NCBI GenBank assembly: GCA_041164265.1 | Contig: JBEAPR010000082.1 | Span: forward strand, 1-12,896 | Length of the DNA stretch: 12,896 nt | Source: CALAZP01 sp041164265 | GTDB taxonomy: Bacteria; Bacteroidota; Bacteroidia; Chitinophagales; Saprospiraceae | Direction: 5' to 3' | Shown: positions 5,097-12,779 of the stretch, piece by piece | Layout: each line of letters opens with the position of its first letter | Numbering within the stretch: position 1 is the stretch's first letter | Translations under genes and position numbers: made by a program | Notes under the pieces: generated by a model | The model's database searches: none | Told to the model about the DNA's origin: nothing | Seen by the model: only the letters and a program-made list of their open reading frames with translations

Positions 5097-8096
5097 TTAA
5101 ATATCTTGTAATACAGATTCTTTAAGGGTTTTTTCCAGTAACCCCAGAAGTAAATCTGCATTGGTTTTCGTGAAACAAATAGGAGGTTTGATTTTTATTA
5201 CATTTTCAAATGGTCCATCAGTACTCATTAAAACGCCTTGTTCTCTCATCCTGTTGACCAAATAGCTGGCTTTTGCTGTTGCAGGGTGGTTCCCATTATA
5301 AGTTTGCAACATTTCAAATCCTAAAAACAATCCTGCTCCTCTTACATCAGCTAGGAGCGGAAATTTATCGGCTAATTGCCAGAGTCCATTCTTTAAATAG
5401 TTGCCCACTTCATGGGCTTGTTCTTTCAACCCTTCCTTTTGTACAGTTTGCAACACTGCTAACCCGATTGCTGTAGAAACAGGGTTACCACCAAAGGTGG
5501 AAAAGAACTCCATGCCGTTAGCAAACGCATCTGCAATTTTTCTAGTAGTAACTACAGCACCTATTGGATGTCCATTCCCTATGGGTTTGCCTAAAGTCAC
5601 GATATCTGGTACCACTCCAAATAGTTGAAAGGCCCAATCGTGATTACCTACTCTTCCCATACCAGTCTGAACTTCATCGGCTATACATAGGCCACCAAAT
5701 TGTCGTATAGAGGCATAGGTTTTTTTAAAAAAATCAGGAGGAGGCACTACCTGGCCACCACAACTCAAAATCGATTCGTGGATAAATCCAGCAGGACTTT
5801 TCCCCTTTTCCCGAAGGGATGCTAATACTTCCTGTATTTCTTGAACGTATCGTGATGTTCCTCCATCTGCATCTGCAGCATATTTTCCTCTGAAAGGATC
5901 GGGCATGCTGATCTTATGTGTAGTGGGAGGGGCCCCTTGTCCTCCTTTACCATCAAATTTGTAAGAACTGACTCCAATGCAGGCATTGGTATTCCCATGA
6001 TAACCCGTTTCTAATACCACAAAATCCTCTTGTTTGGTTACCGTTTTGGCCATCCTAAGTGCGAGTTCATTTGCTTCACTTCCTGAGTTGACAAAGAAGC
6101 AAACTTCTAAAGGGTTTGGGAATAATTGTGCCAGCTCTTCAGCGTATTCCAAAATGGTGGAATGCAGGTATCTGGTATTGGTGTTGATCAAATTCATCTG
6201 ACGAATTCCAGCTTCCACAACAGCGGGGTGCTGATGTCCTACATGGGGGACATTATTGACCGTATCCAAGTATCTCCTTCCAGAACGATCTATCAAATAC
6301 TGCATTTGACCTCTTACCATCTCTAAAGGTTTCCTGTAGGAAAGGCTGAGGTTTTTGCCGAGGTATTTCGCTCTTTTCCTTAATAGAATTTCTGAATGGT
6401 CATCATGGTTGGACGGGAGATCAAATGAGGTGAGTAATCTAGGATTGGGACAAATAGAGGCCCATATAGGAGTGTCTGAAGGGTATCCTACGCCTGGAAA
6501 ATCAACCTGATTACCAACTAAATCCAGTATGATTTGAAAATGCGCATGAGGGGGCCAATTGCCATTCTCTGGTTGAGGGCCAATTTTTGCGAAGGCTTGG
6601 CCAGCAGAAATGGTTTGACCTACAGAAAGAGGCGGCAAACTATCAGCGGAAAGGTGGCCGTATAAGGTGTAGAATTCCAGATCTGGGGTAGGTTGATGAT
6701 GCAAGATAATAGTAGGGCCATAATTTCGATCTCCTTTATTGTCGTGAAGGCTGTACACTTTGCCCTCTAAAGGAGCAAAAATTGGGGTGTGAGGAACTGC
6801 CCATAAGTCTAGTCCCAAATGGACCGTTCGCCATTCAGGTCCTTCGTCTCCATGATAGGTGTAAGCATCGGTGGTATATAGGGGTCTGGTCTCTAAATAA
6901 CCTCCAATTAGAAGTTGGGTGTTTTTTTCTTGGAAAATAGCTTGGATGCGTTGATCAAATGCTTTGTCATCCAAATAATTATTGAAATGACCTAAGGTGG
7001 CACTTCCTACGCTTAAGTCCACTTCTTTTGCTTTAAGGTTCTGGAGAATAGGCTTAAATGTAGGCATTTGGGCCATCCAATGATCGAAAATGGCTTTTTG
7101 AGGACAGGGTTCCAGTCCACAGGCATGACGAAAAGTATAATGGGCGAAGGAAGGATCTATATCGCGCAAATGAAGGAGTGCATTGGTGGCATCCTTTTGG
7201 CTGATTTGGAGGTATTCATTAGAGGGATTTTCCTGTATATTTTTCCATCCAACATAAATGGTGGTACAAATTCGTGCGGCAATTAAAGGGAAAAGTACTG
7301 CTAGTTCATTTGGCTCTAGGGGGAATCGTTCATGATACCCCCTGACCAGAGCAGCTGCTGCTCTAAGTGGGTTTTTTTTGCCAAAAATGAGATAGGCACA
7401 GGCAATGGCGAGGTCATTAATGGTGTGGGAATACACAGCATCCCCCAAATCGATTATGCCAGAAAGGGTAAGCTTCCCTTCGCGTATATGGGCCAGTAGG
7501 TTATAATCATTAGCATCGTTGTAAATGACAGATTGACGAAGAGTGGGCAATTGAGGAGCTACTTTATCCTGATACATCGTTCTAAACCAATCTATGGCTG
7601 AGCCGAGAGGAGCGTCAAAAGAGGTAGAGTTGGGGAAGGGAATTTTAGAAAATTGAGCGAGATCCCAAATGTAATCTCGATGTGCTTTAGGATGATCAAA
7701 CGATTGAAATCCAGTAGTAATGGTACCCAATTCTTGACCAATGGAGTATAAAAATTCAGCGGTATGAGGAGCTATTTTAGCCACTACTGTCCCTGAAACC
7801 CAGGTGTAAAGTTTGACTATTCGGTTGCCTAATTCAGTATAGTGAGCACCTAGCTGATTGGGAATTAATCGATGGGTGGCTACTTGTAAAGGCAGGCTAT
7901 TGAGTCGATGGAGTAATCGATCTTGAAACTCATTCCACTCTGGATCTGGATTGGGCGCAGATACTTTTAGCAAATAGGATTTTTGTTGGGTGTCTGTAAA
8001 TTGGAAATTCAAATCTACCTCTCCCGGAAGGGGGGTGATTTGCCCATGAAGTTGGTAAGAGGATTGCAGTAAGGATAATAAATCATCTGATTTCAT
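5097..8096 (-). CDS. Trifunctional fusion: APH-fold kinase + M23 (LytM) peptidase domain + class III PLP aminotransferase/phospho-lyase
   Basis: A 999-residue, three-domain protein. Residues ~10-320 are an aminoglycoside-phosphotransferase-fold kinase: beta-3 Lys44 (YLLKVS), catalytic loop 'YNDANDYN' with Asp194 and Asn199, and metal-binding Asp216 (GIIDLGD). The catalytic-loop His usual in this fold is Tyr192. Residues ~420-530 are an M23 domain with a complete-looking zinc site: His426 and Asp430 (HLGLD), His481 (YGHL), His517 and His519 (HAH). Residues ~565-999 are a class III PLP enzyme: 'SGSEANE' at 671-677, Asp807 (IADEVQTG) and PLP-lysine Lys837 (TLGKPIG). No signal peptide or membrane segment is seen, so it should be cytoplasmic. 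The end domains resemble human hydroxylysine kinase and the phospho-lyases PHYKPL/ETNPPL, suggesting phosphorylation of an amino alcohol followed by elimination of phosphate and ammonia. Substrate and the M23 role are unknown. Start: the frame extends to a TTG at 8127-8129 inside the clpB terminator; the ATG at 8094-8096 is preferred. First gene of the run with DUF1684 and tesB. Confidence 0.95.
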   Translation of the reverse strand: MKSDDLLSLLQSSYQLHGQITPLPGEVDLNFQFTDTQQKSYLLKVSAPNPDPEWNEFQDRLLHRLNSLPLQVATHRLIPNQLGAHYTELGNRIVKLYTWVSGTVVAKIAPHTAEFLYSIGQELGTITTGFQSFDHPKAHRDYIWDLAQFSKIPFPNSTSFDAPLGSAIDWFRTMYQDKVAPQLPTLRQSVIYNDANDYNLLAHIREGKLTLSGIIDLGDAVYSHTINDLAIACAYLIFGKKNPLRAAAALVRGYHERFPLEPNELAVLFPLIAARICTTIYVGWKNIQENPSNEYLQISQKDATNALLHLRDIDPSFAHYTFRHACGLEPCPQKAIFDHWMAQMPTFKPILQNLKAKEVDLSVGSATLGHFNNYLDDKAFDQRIQAIFQEKNTQLLIGGYLETRPLYTTDAYTYHGDEGPEWRTVHLGLDLWAVPHTPIFAPLEGKVYSLHDNKGDRNYGPTIILHHQPTPDLEFYTLYGHLSADSLPPLSVGQTISAGQAFAKIGPQPENGNWPPHAHFQIILDLVGNQVDFPGVGYPSDTPIWASICPNPRLLTSFDLPSNHDDHSEILLRKRAKYLGKNLSLSYRKPLEMVRGQMQYLIDRSGRRYLDTVNNVPHVGHQHPAVVEAGIRQMNLINTNTRYLHSTILEYAEELAQLFPNPLEVCFFVNSGSEANELALRMAKTVTKQEDFVVLETGYHGNTNACIGVSSYKFDGKGGQGAPPTTHKISMPDPFRGKYAADADGGTSRYVQEIQEVLASLREKGKSPAGFIHESILSCGGQVVPPPDFFKKTYASIRQFGGLCIADEVQTGMGRVGNHDWAFQLFGVVPDIVTLGKPIGNGHPIGAVVTTRKIADAFANGMEFFSTFGGNPVSTAIGLAVLQTVQKEGLKEQAHEVGNYLKNGLWQLADKFPLLADVRGAGLFLGFEMLQTYNGNHPATAKASYLVNRMREQGVLMSTDGPFENVIKIKPPICFTKTNADLLLGLLEKTLKESVLQDI

Positions 8097-8127
8097 AGTC
8101 GGTCTTTCATTCTGCTGGTAAATTACC

Positions 8128-8167
8128 AAAAAATAAAAAACGGTTAAACCTTTCGATTTAACCGTTT
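8128..8167 (-). terminator. Rho-independent terminator downstream of clpB
   Basis: Read on the minus strand, an 11-bp perfect stem (AAACGGTTAAA / TTTAACCGTTT; arms at 8157-8167 and 8138-8148) closes an 8-nt loop. It is followed at once by a T-rich tract (TTTATTTTTT). The stem begins 22 bases after the clpB stop. On the plus strand the hairpin is followed by a mixed sequence, so it should act only on the clpB transcript. It also separates clpB from the kinase/M23/aminotransferase gene. Confidence 0.92.
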
Positions 8168-8189
8168 CTAAAAATTAATAGGATGCTAC

Positions 8190-10811
8190 CTATTCTGTCA
8201 CCTCAGTTGGTGTAGGTGTAGGTTTTCTAAAAGCTACGACTCCGTCAAAAATATCCAGAATAATTTTGGAGTTGGGTTGAATTTTACCCATTAAAATTTC
8301 TCGGGAGAGGGCTTTCAATACCTTTTTATTGATCAACCTTTTGAGTGGTCTTGCACCGAATTCTGGATGGTATCCTTCTTCTGCCAACCAATCCATTGCC
8401 TCAGGAGAAACCTCTATTTCTATATTTTGCTTAGCCAGTTTAGCTTTGACATCTGCCAATTGAATAGTGACAATTTTTCTGATGTCTTTTTTAGATAAAG
8501 GATTGAACATGATCGTTTCGTCAATTCTGTTTAAAAACTCAGGTCTAACCGAGTTTTTCAAAATTTCGAAAACAGCATTTTTGGTTTGTTCGACAATTTC
8601 ATCTTTATTCTCATCTGTAATCCCTTGGAAATTTTGTCTGATTAAATCAGCACCCATATTGGAAGTCATGATGATGATAGTGTTTTTGAAATTGGCAACT
8701 CGACCTTTATTATCAGTTAATCTTCCATCGTCTAAGACTTGTAGAAGCACATTAAATACATCTGGGTGTGCCTTTTCAATTTCATCCAAGAGGACCACGG
8801 AGTAGGGTTTGCGTCTAACCGCTTCGGTTAATTGTCCCCCTTCGTCGTATCCCACATAGCCTGGAGGCGCACCCACCAATCTGGCTGCGGTGTGTTTTTC
8901 CTGATATTCACTCATATCAATTCTCGTCATTAGGCTTTCATCTCCGAATAGATATTCTGCAAGAGCTTTGGCCAATTCTGTCTTACCTACTCCTGTTGTT
9001 CCGAGGAAAAGGAAAGAACCTACTGGCCGATTTTCATTAGAAAGACCAGTTCTGCTGAGTCTAATAGCATCAGCTACAGCTTCAACTGCTTCTTCTTGAC
9101 CGATAATTCTATGATGAAGGTCATCTTCAAGGTGAAGCAATTTTTCTCTTTCGCTCTGCAGCATTTTAGTGACAGGTACACCAGTCCATTTGCTGACAAT
9201 TTCTGCAATATCTTCAGCTAATACCTCTTCCTTTAGAAGTTGCTTTTCGCTTTCTTGGAGGACTTTCAATTGATTAGAATATTTTTCCAGTTGCGCCTGA
9301 ACTTCAGGAATTTTCCCATATCTGATTTCAGCTGCTTTTGTAAAATCTCCTTCTCTTTCAGCTTTAGAGCTTTGTAGGTTCAAATGTTCAATTTCTTCTT
9401 TGGCTTTCTGGACGTTCAAGACAATGTCCCTTTCACTTTCCCATCTGGCACGTAGTGCATTTCGCTGTTGTTCCAGATTGGCCAATTCTTCTGAAATTTT
9501 GGCTGCTTTGTCCTTATCTTTTTCTCGAATCATTGCTTCCTTCTCAATTTCAAGATGTCTGATCTTGCGTTCCATTTCATCCAATTCCTCGGGCATAGAA
9601 TTCATTTCTAACCGCAGCTTAGCTGCTGCTTCATCGATCAAGTCAATAGCCTTGTCCGGTAGAAACCTATCGGTAATATATCGTGATGAAAGTTGAACTG
9701 CTGCTACGATGGCTTCATCCTTGATATTGATTTTATGGTGCGTTTCGTACCTTTCCTTAAGACCTCTAAGTATGGATATGGCGTCTTCTTCACCGGGTTC
9801 TTCTACCATGACCTTTTGGAACCTACGCTCTAAGGCTTTGTCTTTTTCGAAATATTTCTGATATTCCGAGAGGGTAGTTGCGCCAATAGTTCTAAGATCT
9901 CCTCTTGCTAGTGCTGGTTTGAGAATATTAGCTGCATCCATAGCTCCTTGGGTCTTTCCGGCTCCAATTAAAGTATGGATTTCATCAATAAACAATAAGA
10001 TTTGGCCATCAGCTTGAGTGACCTCATTGATAACTGATTTGAGTCTTTCTTCAAATTCGCCTTGGTATTTGGCACCAGCAATTAAGGCACCCATATCGAG
10101 TGCAAAAATTTCTTTTTCTCGTAAGTCTTCTGGCACATCACCACTAATGATCCTGTGTGCGAGGCCTTCTACAATAGCTGTTTTTCCTACACCAGGTTCC
10201 CCAATAAGGATAGGATTGTTTTTACTTCTTCTCGCTAGAATATGCAGTACCCTTCTGATTTCTTCGTCTCTTCCAATAACGGGATCTAATTTTCCATTTT
10301 TGGCCTTATCGTTCAGGTTGATGGCGTATTTGTTTAAGGCATTGTAGGTATTTTCAGCACTTTGTGAAGTCACTTTATTTCCTTTTCTTAAATCTTCAAT
10401 CGCTGCTTTAAAGGATTTGGAAGTTAGTCCAGCATCTTTAAGTAGCGTTGCTACATCGGAAGGCACTTCAATAAGAGCTAAAAGTAAGTGTTCAATAGTA
10501 ACAAATTCATCACCCATGGATTTGAGATAACCATTGGCTTTATTAAATACCTCTGAAAGAGATCTGGATAAAAACGGCTGCCCACCGCTTACCACAGGGT
10601 ATCCATCGACCATTTTGTTGACCACTTGATGGATAGCATCCGGAGAGGCACCACACTTTTTGATTAAAAAAGCAGTAACCGTATCGTCTGTCTGCAAAAT
10701 CCCTTGAAGCAAATGTCCCGGTTCTAAGGATTGATGTCCTTTTTCCACTGCTATTTGCTGCATCGCTTGGACGCTCTCCTGAGCCTTTACAGTAAATTGG
10801 TTAAAATTCAT
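8190..10811 (-). CDS. clpB: ATP-dependent disaggregase ClpB (Hsp100)
   Basis: An 873-residue Hsp100 chaperone, full length for ClpB. It threads aggregated proteins through a hexameric ring and works with DnaK/DnaJ in the cytoplasm. The N-domain with two Clp_N repeats covers ~1-145. The first AAA+ module has Walker A GEPGVGKT at 204-211, Walker B ending Asp276-Glu277 and pore-loop Tyr249 (GAKYQGEFE). The coiled-coil M-domain that distinguishes ClpB from ClpA/ClpC covers ~405-525. The second AAA+ module has Walker A GTTGVGKT at 604-611 (Thr605 in place of the more usual Pro), Walker B Asp676-Glu677, pore-loop Tyr652 (GYVGYDEGG) and sensor 2 GARP at 819-822. There is no ClpP-binding IGF/L loop evident, as expected. 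The ATG at 10809-10811 gives the standard MNFNQFTVKAQE start. It is monocistronic or nearly so, ending in a strong terminator; a 7-2-7 palindrome sits just upstream of the start. Confidence 0.99.
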   Translation of the reverse strand: MNFNQFTVKAQESVQAMQQIAVEKGHQSLEPGHLLQGILQTDDTVTAFLIKKCGASPDAIHQVVNKMVDGYPVVSGGQPFLSRSLSEVFNKANGYLKSMGDEFVTIEHLLLALIEVPSDVATLLKDAGLTSKSFKAAIEDLRKGNKVTSQSAENTYNALNKYAINLNDKAKNGKLDPVIGRDEEIRRVLHILARRSKNNPILIGEPGVGKTAIVEGLAHRIISGDVPEDLREKEIFALDMGALIAGAKYQGEFEERLKSVINEVTQADGQILLFIDEIHTLIGAGKTQGAMDAANILKPALARGDLRTIGATTLSEYQKYFEKDKALERRFQKVMVEEPGEEDAISILRGLKERYETHHKINIKDEAIVAAVQLSSRYITDRFLPDKAIDLIDEAAAKLRLEMNSMPEELDEMERKIRHLEIEKEAMIREKDKDKAAKISEELANLEQQRNALRARWESERDIVLNVQKAKEEIEHLNLQSSKAEREGDFTKAAEIRYGKIPEVQAQLEKYSNQLKVLQESEKQLLKEEVLAEDIAEIVSKWTGVPVTKMLQSEREKLLHLEDDLHHRIIGQEEAVEAVADAIRLSRTGLSNENRPVGSFLFLGTTGVGKTELAKALAEYLFGDESLMTRIDMSEYQEKHTAARLVGAPPGYVGYDEGGQLTEAVRRKPYSVVLLDEIEKAHPDVFNVLLQVLDDGRLTDNKGRVANFKNTIIIMTSNMGADLIRQNFQGITDENKDEIVEQTKNAVFEILKNSVRPEFLNRIDETIMFNPLSKKDIRKIVTIQLADVKAKLAKQNIEIEVSPEAMDWLAEEGYHPEFGARPLKRLINKKVLKALSREILMGKIQPNSKIILDIFDGVVAFRKPTPTPTEVTE

Positions 10812-10819
10812 GATTTCAT

Positions 10820-10835
10820 CGATTTAGTTAAATCG
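10820..10835. promoter_or_regulatory. Palindrome in the clpB leader
   Basis: CGATTTA-GT-TAAATCG is a perfect 7-bp inverted repeat with a 2-nt centre. It lies 8 bases upstream of the clpB ATG. At that distance a bound protein could block transcription or ribosome access. The sequence does not match the CIRCE element or other heat-shock operators I know. The repeat is seen directly; an operator role is inference, and short A/T-rich palindromes also arise by chance. Confidence 0.35.
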
Positions 10836-10900
10836 TATTAATCAATCTCTGTTCCAAATGAATATTTAATGTCAAAGTGGCCGATATGAATAATTAATAG

Positions 10901-10913
10901 CGACAGTTTGTCG
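10901..10913. repeat. Short inverted repeat between clpB and the divergent membrane-protein gene
   Basis: CGACA-GTT-TGTCG is a perfect 5-bp inverted repeat with a 3-nt centre, in the middle of the 204-base divergent intergenic region 10812-11015. It is more G+C-rich than its surroundings, which makes it stand out. It could be a regulator-binding site shared by the two divergent genes. The only other symmetric element I see in this region is GTAAATTTAC at 10984-10993, close to the start of the plus-strand gene. I found no convincing TTG / TAnnTTTG promoter pair for either gene. Confidence 0.3.
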
Positions 10914-11015
10914 TATTTTTTTAAAAATAATATGACTTTTTGTCTATTGGAAACTTTAATTCCATTCCTTATGTTAAATTAATGTAAATTTACGGTAAAC
11001 TAAAAGTTAAGCAGA

Positions 11016-11516
11016 ATGAAAAATGTAATATATTCAGAAGAGCAAAAGGGCAGAAACATGGGGCTTTTTTTCCTTTTAGGTGTTATTTTGATTTTAGCCA
11101 TCAGTAGAATGGTTAATGATTTGGTAACCAGTAAGGAGTTAACAGAATCATTCCCACTATGGGCTTATGGCTTGGTTATTACCTCTTTAGTGGCAGGTAT
11201 TATTTATTTCTGGAAGGTTAAACTAACCATTAAAGTAGGAGAGAAATCTATCAAGGCCAAATATTTTCCAAATTCCTTAGGTAAACGAAAAATTAAATTG
11301 GAAGAGATTGATCATTTTAAGGTGATGGATCAGCAAGTTTTATCGAAAGTGAATGGTTGGAGGATACGATTTACAGGTGATGAAGAGACCTTTGCATTAA
11401 AAAGCAAATCTGGAATTTGGTTAGATTTAAAAGATGGTCAAAAAGTTTTTATTGGAACTAGAAGGCCTGAAATTATTAGACAAGCGCTCGATCGAGCTGG
11501 GGTTGTTTGTGGATAA
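11016..11516 (+). CDS. Small two-helix membrane protein with probable PH-like domain
   Basis: A 166-residue protein I cannot assign to a named family. Two membrane helices are clear, at about 15-31 (MGLFFLLGVILILAISR) and 47-66 (PLWAYGLVITSLVAGIIYFW), joined by a ~15-residue loop. The remaining ~100 residues are soluble. They show a run of predicted beta strands ('KLTIKVGEKSIKAKYF', 'RKIKLEEIDHFKVM', 'GWRIRFTGDEETFALK', 'KSGIWLDLKDGQKVFIGT') and then a C-terminal helix ('PEIIRQALDRAG'). That order matches bacterial PH-like (bPH/YdbT-type) membrane proteins, in which the domain follows one or two helices. It is divergent from clpB, with 204 bases between starts, and 146 bases upstream of the desaturase gene in the same direction. 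Role unknown; PH-like fold is inference from strand pattern. The ATG at 11016 is the first in frame after the A/T-rich upstream region. Confidence 0.75.
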   Translation: MKNVIYSEEQKGRNMGLFFLLGVILILAISRMVNDLVTSKELTESFPLWAYGLVITSLVAGIIYFWKVKLTIKVGEKSIKAKYFPNSLGKRKIKLEEIDHFKVMDQQVLSKVNGWRIRFTGDEETFALKSKSGIWLDLKDGQKVFIGTRRPEIIRQALDRAGVVCG

Positions 11517-11662
11517 AACACAATAGATACCAATTTTTATTTTTGAATTTTCGAATTTGAATCTTATCTTATACAATCTTTAGTTGACCATGAGGTGTTA
11601 TACTGAAGTGAGCAGGTGTTGAGGAGATTGTTTTTATCATCAAACTAACAAAAGTTTAATTA
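11517..11662 (+). promoter_or_regulatory. Desaturase upstream region with a direct repeat
   Basis: A 146-base gap upstream of the desaturase gene. AGGTGTT occurs twice, at 11593-11599 and 11614-11620, start to start exactly 21 bases, two helical turns, about 45-70 bases before the start codon. That spacing suits a regulator binding one face of the DNA. A TAnnTTTG match (TATTTTTG) lies at 11538-11545, but the nearest upstream TTTG is 28 bases away, too far for the usual spacing, so I do not call a promoter. No terminator for the upstream gene is visible. Regulatory role is inference. Confidence 0.3.
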
Positions 11663-12763
11663 ATGAAGATTCATGAAATTAAGTTTGAGAAATCAAACAA
11701 AGCTGAATTTATTAAGGAATTGAGGAGTCGGGTAAATGAATATTTTTCCAAAAGGGGGATTTCTAGATTTGGTAATTGGAGCATGGTTACCAAGTCAGCG
11801 GTAATGATTGCGTTGTATTATATTCCTTATGGATTAATGGTAGGGGGTGTTTTTGAAAGTACTTGGGCAGTTTTTGCCTGTTGGATGTTTATGGCTGCGG
11901 GCATGTCTGGTATTGGGTTGTCTATCATGCACGATGCCAATCACGGGGCTTACTCCAAGCATAAGTGGATCAATACTGCGATGAGTTATTTATTGAATTT
12001 GATGGGGGGGAACGCCATCAATTGGAGGATTCAGCACAATGTATTGCATCATTCTTTCACTAATGTTCATGGAATGGATGAGGATATAGAGGCAGGTAAG
12101 ATTTTGAGGTTTTCTCCTCAACAAGATTGGCACTGGTTTCACAAATTTCAGCATTGGTATGCCTGGTTTTTGTATGGTCTTTCTGTTCACCTTTGGGTAA
12201 CAGTCAAGGACATTAGGCAATTAAAGAAATATAAAAAAGAGGATTTGTTTAAAACCCAGGGACTTTCTTTCAGAACTGCTCTTTGGGATGTCATATTCTC
12301 TAAATTGGTATACTACAGTTATATGGTAGTTATACCCATTGTGTTTGTTGATATTCCTTGGTACATGACCATTTTGTTCTTTTTCATCATGCTTTTTGCG
12401 GTTGGTATATTTCTTACTTTGATTTTTCAATCCGCGCATGTCATGGAGACGTCAGAATTTCCAGAACCTGATGCAGATGGTAAAATGGAAAATAGTTGGG
12501 CGATCCATCAATTATTGACGACTACCAATTTTGCACCTAAGAGTAGGTTATTTTCTTGGTTTATCGGAGGATTAAATTACCAAATTGAACATCATTTATT
12601 TCCCAATATTTGTCATGTTCACTACAAAAAGCTTTCCGCAATAGTCAAGAAAACTGCTGAAGAATTCAATTTGCCATATCACGTTCAACCTACGTTCTTT
12701 GATGCTATCAAGATTCATTGGGCAATGTTAAGGGGATTAGGTATGGCTAAGGTGAAGGCATAA
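11663..12763 (+). CDS. Membrane fatty acid desaturase (acyl-CoA / linoleoyl-CoA desaturase group)
   Basis: A 366-residue integral membrane di-iron desaturase that inserts a double bond into an acyl chain using O2 and an electron donor. All three histidine boxes are present: His90-x3-His94 (HDANHG), His125-x3-His129-His130 (HNVLHH) and Gln307-x2-His310-His311 (QIEHH). Hydrophobic segments lie at about 44-62, 66-88, 165-180, 213-230 and 233-256, in the usual desaturase arrangement around boxes I-II and III. Gln in the first place of box III is the signature of the delta-5/delta-6 'front-end' group. There is no fused cytochrome b5 domain, so a separate ferredoxin or cytochrome must supply electrons. 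In Bacteroidota such enzymes are usually annotated acyl-CoA desaturase and adjust membrane fluidity. Exact double-bond position cannot be read from sequence. The ATG at 11663 gives a typical start (MKIHEIKFEK); no Shine-Dalgarno is visible. Confidence 0.95.
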   Translation: MKIHEIKFEKSNKAEFIKELRSRVNEYFSKRGISRFGNWSMVTKSAVMIALYYIPYGLMVGGVFESTWAVFACWMFMAAGMSGIGLSIMHDANHGAYSKHKWINTAMSYLLNLMGGNAINWRIQHNVLHHSFTNVHGMDEDIEAGKILRFSPQQDWHWFHKFQHWYAWFLYGLSVHLWVTVKDIRQLKKYKKEDLFKTQGLSFRTALWDVIFSKLVYYSYMVVIPIVFVDIPWYMTILFFFIMLFAVGIFLTLIFQSAHVMETSEFPEPDADGKMENSWAIHQLLTTTNFAPKSRLFSWFIGGLNYQIEHHLFPNICHVHYKKLSAIVKKTAEEFNLPYHVQPTFFDAIKIHWAMLRGLGMAKVKA

Positions 12764-12779
12764 TAATTTTTAGATACAG

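Noticed and set aside
8097..8129. TTG start for the fusion protein, 11 residues longer
   Set aside because: The TTG lies in the T-tract of the clpB terminator, and the added residues do not resemble the kinase N-terminus; the first ATG is at 8096.
9400..9696. Serine/arginine/leucine-rich open frame opposite clpB, and similar antisense frames at 8467-8805 and 10018-10347
   Set aside because: These are antisense shadows of highly conserved clpB codons, with biased composition and no family resemblance.
11538..11545. TATTTTTG as a -7 promoter element for the desaturase
   Set aside because: The nearest upstream TTTG is 28 bases away, outside the usual 17-23 range, and the T-rich setting makes chance matches likely.
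11584..11604. TTGACC with TATACT as a sigma-70-type promoter
   Set aside because: The spacer is only 9 bases, and Bacteroidota do not use the -35/-10 consensus of Proteobacteria.
11573..11631. ACAATCT / AGATTGT inverted repeat upstream of the desaturase
   Set aside because: Only 7 bp with a 45-base loop in A/T-rich DNA; expected by chance.
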